Positions 44,401 through 56,260 of a DNA stretch of 64,000 bases are shown one piece after another. Positions within the stretch are counted from its first letter, which is position 1. Each line of letters opens with the position of its first letter. The DNA comes from Enoplolaimus lenunculus (lineage: Eukaryota; Nematoda; Enoplea; Enoplida; Thoracostomopsidae). The notes beneath the pieces were generated by a model. The model was not told where the DNA came from. It did not search any database and saw nothing but the letters and a program-made list of their open reading frames with translations. Location of the stretch: positions 124,001 through 188,000 of the forward strand of contig JASANG010001679.1 in NCBI GenBank assembly GCA_030248215.1, written 5' to 3'. A program made the translations under genes and the position numbers.

Positions 44401-47400
44401 CAACATCCGATGTCAGCATTGTGATTAACTTTTCATGCGCATGTTCTGGCAAATACAGTTTGTGATTGTCTTCAAGAAAATCATTATCTTTCAGAGTTGG
44501 AAGGTCCTTTGCCTGAAAAAATAGCAAAAATGATGCTAAAAGCGAGCAAATCTTTATTGCAGGGTCGGACTAGTCACCCCCAAACGATTCATTTGGGAGC
44601 GCCCTCAAATAGGAATCCCCACTCGCTCAACAAGCTTTGTAATTTAAGACACTACTCTCACAAATGAATTATTCACGGACAGAAGGGTTGAACTAAATTT
44701 TGCTGAAACATGAACAACAACTTGAATTGCTTCGCATGAACCCGAACCAGAACAGGGACCGAAATTTGAAATAATTTTAATCACCGAATTACTGTTAGAC
44801 TTTTTAGAAAACTTGCCAAGAATAGCTTCAGCGAATTTTCAGCTATTCACTAGTCGACTTTTGGAAAAAACATCAGAAATAGTTTATCAACAAAATTGAT
44901 CTAATTACAAAAACACTCATTTTGAAATAATAATTTTTCAAACACAAAGTTTACAATATTTAAATGATTAAGAATAATTTGCTCCCCCTAAAACCGTAAA
45001 AATTCCGGTTCCTGCATTTTAAGGAAAAGGAAATTTTAATTGGCGATAAAAGGTTGTCCGGAACCGGAATTAAAGGAAAAGAAAAAAAAAGAAGAAAACA
45101 GGAACTAAATTTTTCCAGGCATTCCTGATCGTAACAGGAATTCTGGTTGAACCCTGAAGGACTAGAAAAGCCGTGTGTGTCTCGCTGCCTTCAGGAATCG
45201 GAATTGAATAGGAAGAGAAACAGGAACTAAATTTTTCCAGGCATTCTGATCGTAACAGGAATTCTGGTTGAACCCTGAAGGACTGTAATAGAAAAGCCGT
45301 GTGTGTCTCGCGTGCCTTCAGGAATCGGAATTGAATAGGAAGAGAAACAGGAACTAAATTTTTCCAGGCATTCTGATCGTAACAGGAATTCTGGTTGAAC
45401 CCTGAAGGACTGTAATAGAAAAGCCGTGTGTGTCTCGCGTGCCTTCCTCAATCAGTTTGAGCATACGCATACTGAAATCGGTCTTTACCTAAAATATGTG
45501 CCGCTTAGATATTTTAACACAAATTCAAAAAATATTCCGAGTTACACGCCACGTTTTTTCATTTTAAAGGCGGGTTCACTTTTTCCGCACAATATTCGGA
45601 ACTTTTGCTTAAATTGTTCTTTTCAGGATGGTGTCATCAGTTTTTTCTCACAGCTAAACTTGTGTAATATGTTTGCCGGACTCGGCCAACCTCGGATTCG
45701 CCATCGAGAAATCCTGGATATGCTTCTACGTTGGGCTGCCACACTGAATTTTAAGGAGCCGCACCTACGATACTGCTCTATTACGTACACCAAAAAGTGA
45801 ATGTAAAAATTCGCGACAGTTGCGGAGAACTCCTTTACCGAATAATTTTGTTTATTCACTTCACTGATTTTTGACGATTTCACACGTTTTTTACTACTTG
45901 ACAGAGAACAAAATAACTATCATGCTAGCTGAGCTGTTTATAAATAAGTATATGAAACTTATTGCCCATAGATTCCTTGTTTTCCATGTTTAAAAGAAAG
46001 CGTATAAGTCGGCAACAAATCAGGTTAAATCACGAGCTACATGACGGAAGCACAAACAGGAAATTACAAAACAAGTAATCGAATAACTGCCGACATTAAT
46101 CAAACGTACTCTTTCTTTTTCACTGGCCTGACGCTGAACTGTTGCACCCTAAAATGAAAATACATCACAAAATAACTATAAAGAATGAATTTGGGATTAT
46201 CGTACAACTGCAATGTTAGTAATAACTAGTAAACCCACTGAACGATACAACCCAATCCCAGGAGGGTGCGACCAGATATTCGGATCCAGTTTAATATTTG
46301 ACAAAAAGCCGATATCCGTATCCGGTTCCGGTATAGTGTAACAACCAGTCAAAAGTTCAGGTTTTGATACGCTGCAGTTAAAATGAAAAATTCATGCTAA
46401 TTAATTATAATTCAGTAAACATAACATACTATTGCTCTACTCGAAGACTTTAACCAGTGGACAAATTTTGATGTTATATACTTCAACGTCAGATTTTCGT
46501 ACAACGTTCACTATCCGGATCCGGTTTTATGTAAATTAATATCCGGCGCACCCTGCTCAAACGACCGGGGTTCCGACATCGGTTTTTATATAAAATGCGG
46601 CAAAGAAATTGTAACCAGTAACCACGACTGCGGCTAAAACTGGCTAGTAATGATGCAGAAAACATACAAACTATATAAAATCTTGTGAATTACTTAAGCA
46701 AAAATATACCTCATTCGTATCAAATAATCAGTCAAATAATCAGTTCGCCTTACCTTCAGGTCGTACTTGTAGTGTATAGGATACCGACGGCCAAAAATGT
46801 GCCGCATTACAATCAAATAAACTTCGCCACCATCAACGGTCAATCGATACATGCCAAGATACTGTGGTAATAGTGTTCGACCGTGTTTTTCAACAACGTA
46901 CTAAAACAAAACATCAAACAGTGAAACAACCAAATTGATAACATTGTTTTGCGTAGATAACACGATACTAATGTAAACTTGAAATCGTAAAAGAAAGGCA
47001 AATTTGCCAATAAACATTAAGCCCTATTCAAACGTGCAATTTTTACGAGAACTTACAGCTGCCATTTGCACTTGCAAGTTTTGTCGAAAATCTTGTTCAA
47101 AAAACTTGCAGCTCCAAATAATTCATTAAAAATCAAAGCTAGGAATTTAGTTCACATGCGTGAATAACCATGAAAGTTCACTGAATTTATTGCAGCCGCT
47201 TTCTCATTGGCTGAGAAATAATGCAAGTTCTGCGTGCAATTTTCAGCTGCAAGTTCTCGCAGCAAAACTTGCACATGTGAATAGTGTTTTCTTTGATGCA
47301 TTGACGCTCGGCAAAATTTTGTGTAGTATGTACAGCAAACCGTGGGAAAATAAAAATACCATGTGCAGTAAGCTCTTGTTATTTTCATATTTTGCAAACG

Positions 47401-50400
47401 AGAACCAAGCGTGATTGGATTATTCATCATTCAAGTCAATTTATCATTGTATATAAAAACTGTCCCCAGTTAGACTCCAGCAAATAACGTGTTGACCACT
47501 AGCCTTTATGGTACAACGAAGGTGAAAAAATCGAATCCAAGGTCATCAGGTTTTGACGCAGCCCGAGTTGGAGGTTAAGCAAAATTAGGTCGTAAAAGTC
47601 ATGTTGAATTTGCAAATTGTAACAATAATCTGCAGAGTATTGTAAAAAAGTGCACAAGGTTCTTTTTAATAAATCTTGCAATTCAACCTTTCAAAATTGC
47701 CCCAACGTTTAAAACCTATTTGCTGAAGGGTGCAACTGTTGCACTCTCTGAACCGGAGCTAGCTCTCCTTTTGTACCATGCTATTTTTTAGGATTTGATA
47801 TTCATACCACCAAGGTTTCGCTGTCATTCACAAATCGTAAAACAAACCTCGTGATACGGCTGCAGCACCGAGTGTATTTCAGCGACTTCTTCAGCCGACA
47901 AACGGCAAACTACGAACTTCTTGTCATACGACAGGTAGAACAATTGACCAGATGAAGTAGCGGGTCCAGGTTCTGCTTCGTGGCGTGTTAAAGATCGCTG
48001 AAAGGTAAGCAAATTTTTCAGGATTACTTTTTAATTCCCTCACACAACTGCTGTTACAAAGAATTTTTGTTAACTTCGTCGAATATGTTTCAAATTATTA
48101 AATCAGAGAATACAAAAACAAAAATTCCGGGTAAAAAAATCCCTTATTTAATACTGAAACTGAATAGCGAAAACTACCGGATTTTCATACTGAAACCGGG
48201 ATTCCGTTTGCACATTTTTCGACACCAGTGTGCAAAGGGGCAAAGGGAGCTGAATTACCCGGAATCGGAACAGAAAATTTATACCCGAAACGGAATCAGA
48301 ATCGGAACAGAAAATTTATACCCGAAACGGAATCAGAATCGGAACTGTAGATTTTCAGAGTCCATTCATTTTACATGCCATACCGAGTTTTATATGTAAT
48401 AAGTACGCAGTAAGTCAAAATATCCGTTTTATTTCATAGTGCAAGTTGTTCATGTTCCTATGATAATTTATCATGCCATACGCATATACAAAATGTGAGC
48501 TTAGCACTGATACAGTGATATAAACACAGGTTGTTAACTATTATGAAACTTAACACAACTGTTACAATAATACTGGTTACAAGCAATGCAAAATCACGAT
48601 TCTGATACTTGCAGTAGGAAAAGGAATCAAAACTGGATTTCAAACGGAATTCCGGTTGCACCACGTTGGACGTGGTAGACAATTCTGGTCTTCGATTGTA
48701 CTTCAAACTTACACAAAATTTTTACGCGTATATATACTTAATTTACCAAATATTCATAGTCGTCGACGCCAAATCGCTCACGCAGGTTTCGGAAAACCAA
48801 CGGACAATATTCTTTTACTTTGAAATGACTTGGCAAACTTTCCCTGAAATTGACTCAAACAGAATAGAAATTAAATTAAAGATATCATATGTTACCTATG
48901 TACTTGTAAATCTTAGTAAGACATGTATAAAGATGAATGCTGAATTACATCCGGGTACGGATTCAGCTTTTGTCATTCTATACAAAAGCGTTTTAGTCGA
49001 CAACTATAATATTTACTTATGTATATGTACATAAACGCAACTCCGTACACTCAGCAGCTTCTTAACACGAAAGTAAACTTATATACGTAAGTAATTACAA
49101 CGGTACTAGTTAGGATGCCAAGCTGAACTGGATTACGGATATCGGAATCGGAACAGCAAATTAATTCTAATATTGACTTCGGCAGGGTGCAACCGGAATT
49201 AACAAATACCGGAACCGGAAAGTTAAAAAATACGAGAACCCGAAAGTTAAAAATACGACAACCGTTAACAAAAAATACTTGTTACAAAAAATTCCGAAAA
49301 ATTCATTTTTAACGCTATTTCGTCGCTATTAATGGTGTAAACACACTAAACACACCATTAGAATGTCAAAATTCTAAAAAAATGCAGCAGCTGGAAACGT
49401 ACGTATTATAATTATGGAGTATGGAATAAATTGCGAATTTTGGCAATACACGCTCAGACAATTAAATTTTGGAATGAGGAGAATTTTCAATATCGAAGAT
49501 ACCGGAAAATTCCAGTCAAAAAATACCGGATTTATTACCGTAACCAGATAGTGAAAAATACGTATATACGTACCGGATTTCCACACCAGAACCGGAATTC
49601 CGGTTGGACCCTGGTCGTAAGGAATCTGTTGACTGGCAAAACTGTCATAAACGTCGCATGAACAAATTTACAATATTTTTATTCTGTACAGCTAAACTCC
49701 AATCAATTATTGTTATTTTCAAAATAAAACGGTTGTTTTGTGCGTTTACATGTTCAGATCAAGACGTTTTTATGCAACATATCACAATAAGCAGACTTAA
49801 AATTAAAATTTCAAATTCTGATTAATTGCGGAACTCGTTTTGCATTGGAAATCTAACCGAAATAGAAATTCCCGTCGCATTTTAGTACTAGTATATATGA
49901 GTTGCTGTAAATTTATAATTAACAGTTCGCTTCGACAAAAGATCATGCAGTGTTCAATTGTTCATACTTGTTAAAGAAGTGATTGTCAACTTTTGTTTTA
50001 CTGAACGCTTTAAAATCATCAGGCATCAGCATTGGTGGTGCAGGAACATGGTTTAACTCCAAAATCTGAAATGAAAAACGAAGCACACATATAGCACCAA
50101 TGTACTATTCAGCAAGATTTGACAGAATCGCAGGCACGTAATATAATTAATAAAACACGCATAAGGCAGGAATATTCTTTCAGGTTTTAACCAATGAGAA
50201 ACCAAAGCGCAACGCTTCCAAACGAAATGCTATTGTCACCAGTGTCAGTTTCGGCAGGGAACTTCAGACTTTTTTACTAAACAACTGAGAAAGCAGACAT
50301 ACAGTGACGGCTTAGCTTGAACTCAACATACGAATCATTAAGCAAACGTTGTACCATTGCGCCACATAGCTTGCTTTTTCAACTTGCTTTTACAGCCTAC

Positions 50401-50809
50401 TACATTTGTCGACACGTATGCTCTGCTGGATTAGCATACAAGATAGCGTGCATTGCATATATTGCCTAAACTCCTGCACAAGCATGTCTCACATGCTTAT
50501 ATGCCCCAATTTTCAACAAGGACAAGAACTTCCCATGGTAGTCTATCCTATTTCCCGTTACATACCGTGTTCAAAGAGTGGAAATTTGCCAATGCAATCG
50601 CGGCCAAGCCCCTCACGTTATTCCTGATTAGCAGGGTAGGGGAATTCAGACACTCGTTACCGCTAGTAACTCACCGTATGGTTTACGCCCCACATAAACA
50701 CAGACAACAAAGGCTCATTTGCGCGGAATAGTTTTACTTTTTGATGAACTGTTTTAAGCGCCTTTTGCTTTGTTTTAGATTTCTTGGGTAATTTCATACG
50801 AGAGGACAT
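41442..50809 (-). CDS. PIP4K2: Type II phosphatidylinositol phosphate kinase (PIP4K2 family), catalytic lysine replaced
   Basis: Ten exons: 50675-50809, 49968-50065, 48747-48843, 47848-47997, 46754-46900, 46110-46148, 44399-44512, 43336-43787, 42270-42385 and 41442-41626. They join in phase to 510 residues plus TAA (human about 406). The known family converts PI5P to PI(4,5)P2. Visible motifs are [101 protein letters not shown] (268-278), PPDSP and the C-terminal [37 protein letters not shown] Asp269 and IDIL Asp463 are kept. The residue at the place of the ATP-binding Lys of YIIK is Cys141 (FVVCRL), so catalysis may be weak or absent. Exon 8 adds a long Gly/Ala-rich insert with an acidic run at 327-338. 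Confidence 0.95.
42501..42790. mobile_element. AACTTGCA-rich hairpin element (family K), copy 2
   Basis: TAAGCCCTATTCAAACGTGC on the left is mirrored by GTGTGATTAGGGCTTTA on the right. The interior has CTTGCAGCTGCAA palindromes, and the unit lies in a PIP4K intron. Confidence 0.75.
44562..44640. repeat. half of GC-rich family J
   Basis: GCAGGGTCGGACTAGTCACC, then GATTCATTTGGGAGCGCCCT, matches the left half of the 22235 and 63520 copies. It is in a PIP4K intron. Confidence 0.45.
45111..45441. repeat. 126-bp tandem repeat, about 2.6 copies
   Basis: The unit runs from CCAGGCATTCTGATCGTAAC through GGTTGAACCCTGAAGGACTG and GCCGTGTGTGTCTCGCGTGC to AACAGGAACTAAATTTTTCC. Copies two and three are almost identical, so the duplication is recent. 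It lies in a PIP4K intron and is derived from an element with CCGGAAC words. Confidence 0.85.
46260..46557. mobile_element. element with GGGTGCGACC / GGCGCACCC ends, PIP4K intron
   Basis: AGGAGGGTGCGACCAGATAT and TTCGGATCC on the left are mirrored by ATCCGGATCCGG and ATATCCGGCGCACCCTG on the right. It is related in style to family E. Confidence 0.55.
47018..47288. mobile_element. AACTTGCA-rich hairpin element (family K), copy 3
   Basis: TAAGCCCTATTCAAACGTGC on the left is partly mirrored by AACTTGCACATGTGAATAGT on the right. Same organisation as 42501-42790. Confidence 0.65.
49183..49613. mobile_element. hAT-like element, CAGGGTGCAACCGG ends (family E), PIP4K intron
   Basis: CAGGGTGCAACCGGAATTAA is mirrored by GGAATTCCGGTTGGACCCTG. 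The interior has repeated ATACCGGA words. No clear duplication flanks it. Confidence 0.65.
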
Positions 50810-51289
50810 GGTTTGCGCGGCAAGAACTTGGACAACACTGAAAAACTTGAAACACTGTAATCAATACCTATATTATATACGTACGTCGTACGTTAATAAT
50901 TCTCCGTTTATCCTATTAATCACGAAACACTATTATCAAAAACAACAGAAATGTCGACTGAAACAAAAAAATTTCTATCATTCAGCTGAGATACGACCAA
51001 TGAAAAGAGCAGGAATAGAAATTGAACAAGTATACACTTATCGGTCCAAATACTGTGTATCACTAGCTAAGTTGTCACGCTTGGAATTCCAATGGTTTAA
51101 TACATTTCAAACAGAAATTTCAGAAAATAAGAGATCTTTTACCTATATTTATGCACATGCTACTTATTGAGGCTTTCCTTTCTAGCGCGGGAAAAAAGCA
51201 CGCCTGATTGCATGTTTTACTGCTCTTACTTGTGTATAAGAATTATAATCATTGTTGTTGTTCATGTTGTCGTTGTTGTTCTGCAGGGA

Positions 51290-51615
51290 TGCGGCCGACC
51301 CCCTTGTCTATCCAACACGAAGCAGCGCTCTCCCAATTTACCGTTTTCGATTCGAGAATATATAGCTGTCAAATTTTTCCGTTTCAATGCGAAAATATGG
51401 AGCTGTCCTGTTTTCACCGTCACCCGAAACAGGATTGTTCCGTTTTCCTGTTTAGGCACGAAAATATGTAGTTGTTCCATTTTCCACTTCCCCGCTCACC
51501 TGAAAAAAATACGGGGTCGGCTTGTTTTCTCATTTGACTGAAGCAGGGCTGTCCAGCTTTTTGTTTTCCCAGCGAAAATACAGAACTGTACTGTTTTCCT
51601 GTTTGCCGGAATATT
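51290..51615. repeat. irregular tandem repeat of about 60 bp
   Basis: GCGAAAATAT..AGCTGTCCTGTTTTC-type words recur at roughly 51345, 51388, 51455 and 51570. The unit is degenerate. It lies upstream of the PIP4K start codon and has no recognised coding content. Confidence 0.45.
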
Positions 51616-52015
51616 TCACGGTAAACCGATTCCCGAAATTTTTTGCATACATTTGAACTTAGTACAAAAATCTTCGAAAATAGCAAAAAGTAGACTTATA
51701 AAGTTAAACCAGTCTGTGCCGATTTATACCTCCCAGCGGCTGATACTGGAATTACTTTAAGCAAATCCATCGTATTTAATTGTCCGATTTAGCACTCTTT
51801 GTTTCCCCTCATGAGTTATTGTTGCGCCGTAACCTTCTTTCTACTGGCCAGCTGGCCGACGGCTAACGCGACGAACGGCCGGCCAACGTACAAATTTAAA
51901 AAATTATCACAAATTTTTATAATCGTTACGTTTTTAAAAGCTATACGAATCACTTTAAGCCCAATTAATTCAACAAGAAACGACCTCGTTCCGAAAAGAA
52001 GAAGTTCAGGTGTAT

Positions 52016-52790
52016 AATCCGGGGTACAACCGAAGGTGTGTTTCGACTTCGAAATAATTTCTGCCGGAACTTCTTGCCATTTCGGTAGTGAAATTTAACC
52101 TATTTTTATGGTGCGTTTCGTTTTAGAAAATTCGTATTTTGGCGGGAAAATTTAAATTTTTGACGAAAAATTCAAATTTTGGCGGGAAAATTTAAATATG
52201 GCACGAAATTCAAATTTTATCGGGAAGATATAAAATTTTGGCAGGAAATTTAAATTTTGGATAAAAAATTAAACTAGGGCGCGAAATTCAAATTTTGGCT
52301 AAAAATTCAAGTTTTGGTGGAAAATTCCAATTTGGCAGAAAATTCAAATTTTGGTGGGAAAATTTAAATGTTGGTGGTAAATTTAAAATTTGGCGGGAAA
52401 ATGCAAATTTTAGCCTGAAAATTCAAAGTTAAGCGCGACATTCAAATTTTTCTGTAAATTATAATTTTGGCGCAAGAAAAAACACGTTGTCAAAATACCC
52501 TGCCATTTTTCGAATATATCTTTAGAATAGACTGCAAAACAACATACCAGCTAAATGGTGCGAAAATAATTACATGGTGCATGAAGTGGCTATAGTTTTA
52601 ATGCTACTTTCCAATAATCACATGGACATTTATTGACATTGGCGAGCGCAGTATAACCTGGAAGGTGCATTCCAAATATTTGATTTAACATCATTTCAAC
52701 TTCTACTTTCAAATCAATTGCTGTCTTCACCGGTTCCGCAAAATTGGTTGCGCTCTAGCTCTGGCTCAGGTATTTTCCACATCCGGTTGG
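52016..52790. repeat. large CCGG-ended element containing an AAATTTTGGCGGG array
   Basis: GGGGTACAACCGAAGGTGTG on the left and CACATCCGGTTGGAAGC on the right resemble family E relatives. At 52130-52470 a degenerate unit of about 22 bp (AAATTCAAATTTTGGCGGGA) repeats some fifteen times. Confidence 0.6.
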
Positions 52791-52907
52791 AAGCTTTAAT
52801 AGAAGACAGTTTACCGCATTGTTTCCAAATATTTTATAGACCGCAACATCTATGCAAAATATTGCCGATTACTCTTCCTTATAATGCAATTAACACAACT
52901 GTTGCTG

Positions 52908-54170
52908 AGTGTTAATTCAAGGGGTGTATAATTATTCACCATTTTCACTTTGTACAGATAATTCAAGATACATTATGTGATGACCCCATGACGGGAACGC
53001 CTTTTAAAGCTCGAGCGTCCAGCAAATGGGGTTGGGTAGTGAGTGTTGTTAAACACTTGCCATCCGGTGACCCCTGAAATTTAAAACTAGGTTTAACTTT
53101 TCAAATGAAACAAGTTATTATGAGAAAATGGATCAAGTTATTGTTAGCCGATTTCCAAAATATTGAAGATTCCGCGACTGTACATGGGGTTTTTATGTGT
53201 AGTATACCCAGTCTGCAGAGTTATTAAGCTTGCATTTTTAAACGTTAAGAAATATTAAAGTTGTGCTGTATTGACTCTAAGTTTTGTCATTTTTAGAATT
53301 TTACACCAGCTCTGAACAATTTGTGATTGTTGATATTCAAATTGTGGTCTGATCACGAATTATTCTCGTATGCGTTTGCTAGGCGAAACTGCAGAGAGAA
53401 AAATGAACAGCAATTCGCGTGTTTTAAAAATAATAGTTTTTAAAAGCTGCACGCTTATGACGGCCGGTGCTTGTGGAAATCTTTGCAGCATTTTTGTGAG
53501 TTGCAAACGTTTAACGATGCAGTGTTTTGAGTACTTAGCCTGGAGAATCTGGCTAGGATATTTGAATACCAACAATCACAAATAGTTCACAGCTGGTGTA
53601 AAAATCTAAAAAACAGGCAAAACATAGATTCAATACAGCACAACTTTATTTCTTAACGTTTAAAAATACAAGCTTAATAACCTTCCAGACTGGGTATACT
53701 ACACGTAAAAAACCCACGCGCGGTCGCAGAATCTTCAATATTTTGGAAATCGACTCATCCAAAAACAACCGTTCGGATGTGTTTGCGAAATCATATGTTT
53801 AATTGTAAGTTACTCGCAAATCAGCCAATTTCTATATATGCGGTCTAAGAAAGCTATAACTTGAGTGAGCTGGAAACAAAATTTTCATAACTACCAATTG
53901 ACCCCTTCTTCTCATAATATTTTTTCCATTTGGAAAGTTAAACCTAGTTTTAAATTTCTGGAGTCCCCGGGAGGCAAGTGGTTACCGCCACTCACTACCC
54001 AACCTCATGTGCTGGACGCTCGGAGCACTAAAAGGCGTTCACGTAATGGGAACATACGCAAATTTTATACAATGCACATTGCCTATAATGATTCGCACAT
54101 AATGTATTCTGAATTGCTAGTTCCACCGAGTGAAAATGGTGAGTAATTATACACCCCTTGTAACACACTC
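52908..54170. repeat. 1.25-kb imperfect inverted repeat (foldback)
   Basis: The left arm (about 52908-53350) begins GAGTGTTAATTCAAGGGGTG. The right arm (about 53560-54170) ends GGTGAGTAATTATACACCCC and is its reverse complement. Pairs include TTTACACCAGCTCTGAACAA with the complement near 53585, and GTGCTGTATTGACTC with GATTCAATACAGCAC. A spacer of about 210 bp separates the arms. The right arm has about 60 extra bases and an open frame (LTTQPHVLDARSTKRRSR, then MHIAYNDSHIMYSELLVPPS). In the left arm that frame is shifted and stopped. Confidence 0.75.
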
Positions 54171-54249
54171 TAACAATACACCGCGAAATATTCAACAAAT
54201 TTGATATTTCAATTAATTGAAGCTTCTTGAATAAATTCACAAAGTTTAA

Positions 54250-54487
54250 ATTAATTCAATTAGCGCACAGCAATACTTTTGGATCGACCAATCAAAAAGC
54301 AGGTGCACGAAATACAAACGACTTGCAACCGCGTTCACACGTACGAATTAAATGAAATGGCATAAAATTCAGTTAAAATGATTTGCAGCTCAAAGAACTT
54401 GAAATCAACTTTGTGACCAAACTTGCGCACGCAAGTTGCATGTGCAAATTGTTCCTGCAAAACTTATGCACGTGTGAATAAGTCTTA
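54250..54487. mobile_element. AACTTGCA-rich element (family K), copy 4
   Basis: Contains GGTGCACGAAATACAAACGA, ACTTGCAACCGCGTTCACAC and AAACTTGCGCACGCAAGTTG, and ends GCACGTGTGAATAAGTCTTA. More decayed than copies 2 and 3. Confidence 0.55.
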
Positions 54488-54687
54488 CGATTTGGTATCA
54501 TAAATCCAACCAACTTAACATTTCAGAGGGAGCAAAACAGTTTGAGACTTACAAATCTAGAAAACGATTACAATTAAGGTTAAAAATTTTGACTCTCTCA
54601 GCAACGATCCTGAATGCATAAGATGTTTCTCGAATACTTCAGCCTATTTAAAATAAAACGGCAAATTTTATTTATTGTACACAGTGG

Positions 54688-54913
54688 TACACTGCAAAGA
54701 AATATATGTCAAATTGACTCTCTCCGAAATAGGCTTTTCCGGACTACACACACTGAGTCAAATTCGACTACACCGGAGTCAAATTCGACTCACCCGAGTC
54801 CCTGAGTGAATCGAATTTGATTCTGACGGAGTCGAATTTGGCTCACTTTAGTGTAGTCCCGAAAAGCGTGTTTCGGAAAGGGTCAATTTGACTCACCATT
54901 TTTGCCGGGTACT
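54688..54913. mobile_element. hairpin MITE (family C)
   Basis: TACACTGCAAAGAAATATAT and CAAATTGACTCTCTCC on the left face AAGGGTCAATTTGACTCACC and ATTTTTGCCGGGTA on the right. The core has paired GAGTCAAATTCGACTC words. Confidence 0.75.
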
Positions 54914-55393
54914 GAAATTCAAATTTCAATGCATTGAGGCCAAGTTTTCTGTTGACTCTACCATTTACCATCATGGTCACAATAAAAACTGTTGCAAACA
55001 GCTCTTTTTGCATAAAATGTTGACGCTAATGTATACAATTTTACTGAATATATATATATACAACAATTTGCATATATAGATAGCAAAACTTTATTTGAAG
55101 TATAAATTTCGACTAGTATAAAACAGCATCGTAGTTTAAAATTTAAAGTTTTTTTCTGTTGAGTTTAATAAAATTGGTTTTTGAAGTAAATCCACCTTGC
55201 GCGTCTCAAAAATTAGCCAAATTTTAGACTTTTAAAAGTCCGACACAAGATTTTAATGCCATGGTTTTCATGCAGTCAAATGAATTGCAGACTCAAATAT
55301 CTATAGCAGTGGATATGGTTAATAATAGCATTTCAGACATTTCTGCAAAATTTATTCAATTTTTATTTCACGTAATCCGTGTCAATACTTAAA

Positions 55394-55617
55394 TACACTG
55401 GAAAAAATGGGGAGTCAAATTGACTCTCTCGGAAATAGGCTTTTCCTGACTGCACAAACTGAGTCAAATTTGACTTCGCCAGAGTCAAATTTGACTCACT
55501 GAGCGATTCAATGAATCGAATTTGACTGTGGCGCAGTCGAATTTTTACTCAGTTTGTGTGGTCAGGAAAAACCTATTTCCGAGAGAGTCAGTTTGAATCC
55601 CCATTTTTTACAGTGTA
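55394..55617. mobile_element. hairpin MITE (family C)
   Basis: TACACTGGAAAAAATGGGGA and TCAAATTGACTCTCTCGGAA on the left are mirrored by TTCCGAGAGAGTCAGTTTGA and CCCCATTTTTTACAGTGTA on the right. The hairpin is nearly perfect. Confidence 0.8.
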
Positions 55618-55647
55618 GCAACTTTCGTTGTCGCTGTGACGCTTTGC

Positions 55648-55893
55648 ACTGTTAATTCCAATGTGTAGATTATGCAACTCAGATAGGGAAATAGTTATTT
55701 CTGGTTATTTCTGAGTTAATAACGGTAAATATTAACTCACTCTGAGCTGATTTAATTCCGGGTGAGCTGATTAATTATCTCATTATGAGTTCAGTCAATT
55801 CAGAATTCCGGACCTAATTCAGAGCTCAGACTTCTGAGTGGATTCAACTCGACATTCTGAGCTAAAATCAACTCTGTGAAATTTACAGTGTAG
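55648..55893. mobile_element. hairpin MITE (family D)
   Basis: GCACTGTTAATTCCAATGTG on the left and CTGTGAAATTTACAGTGTA on the right, with TGAGTT/AACTCA words between. It lies about 30 bp from a family C copy; the two families share the end CACTGTAAA and may use related machinery. Confidence 0.65.
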
Positions 55894-56260
55894 AGGAATA
55901 TGTACACTTGGCACAGTTTATTTTGGGTGCCGGTCATCGTTGAAACCGTTCAACAGCCTGCGTAAGATCAGTTACCTGTCAAAAAAAGCTATTAAACATC
56001 ATTGCGGACATGAATTGCCAGCGTATTTAAACATAATAATTAAATACAGATACGTTTTAGCGTTTATCTAAATGCTATTTAAGCATTAATATAACCGCAT
56101 TTTGTAAGGCGTAAAAAGCGTTTTGTATTTATGACAATTCACGATTCTTATTTTTTCAAAAAATAGGTTAAGTCAAAATTAACTTTTGTGATATAGACTG
56201 CAATATATTAGCAAATTAGAAAAGGGTTTTTATGTATATATCAATCATAGTCTATTCCAC

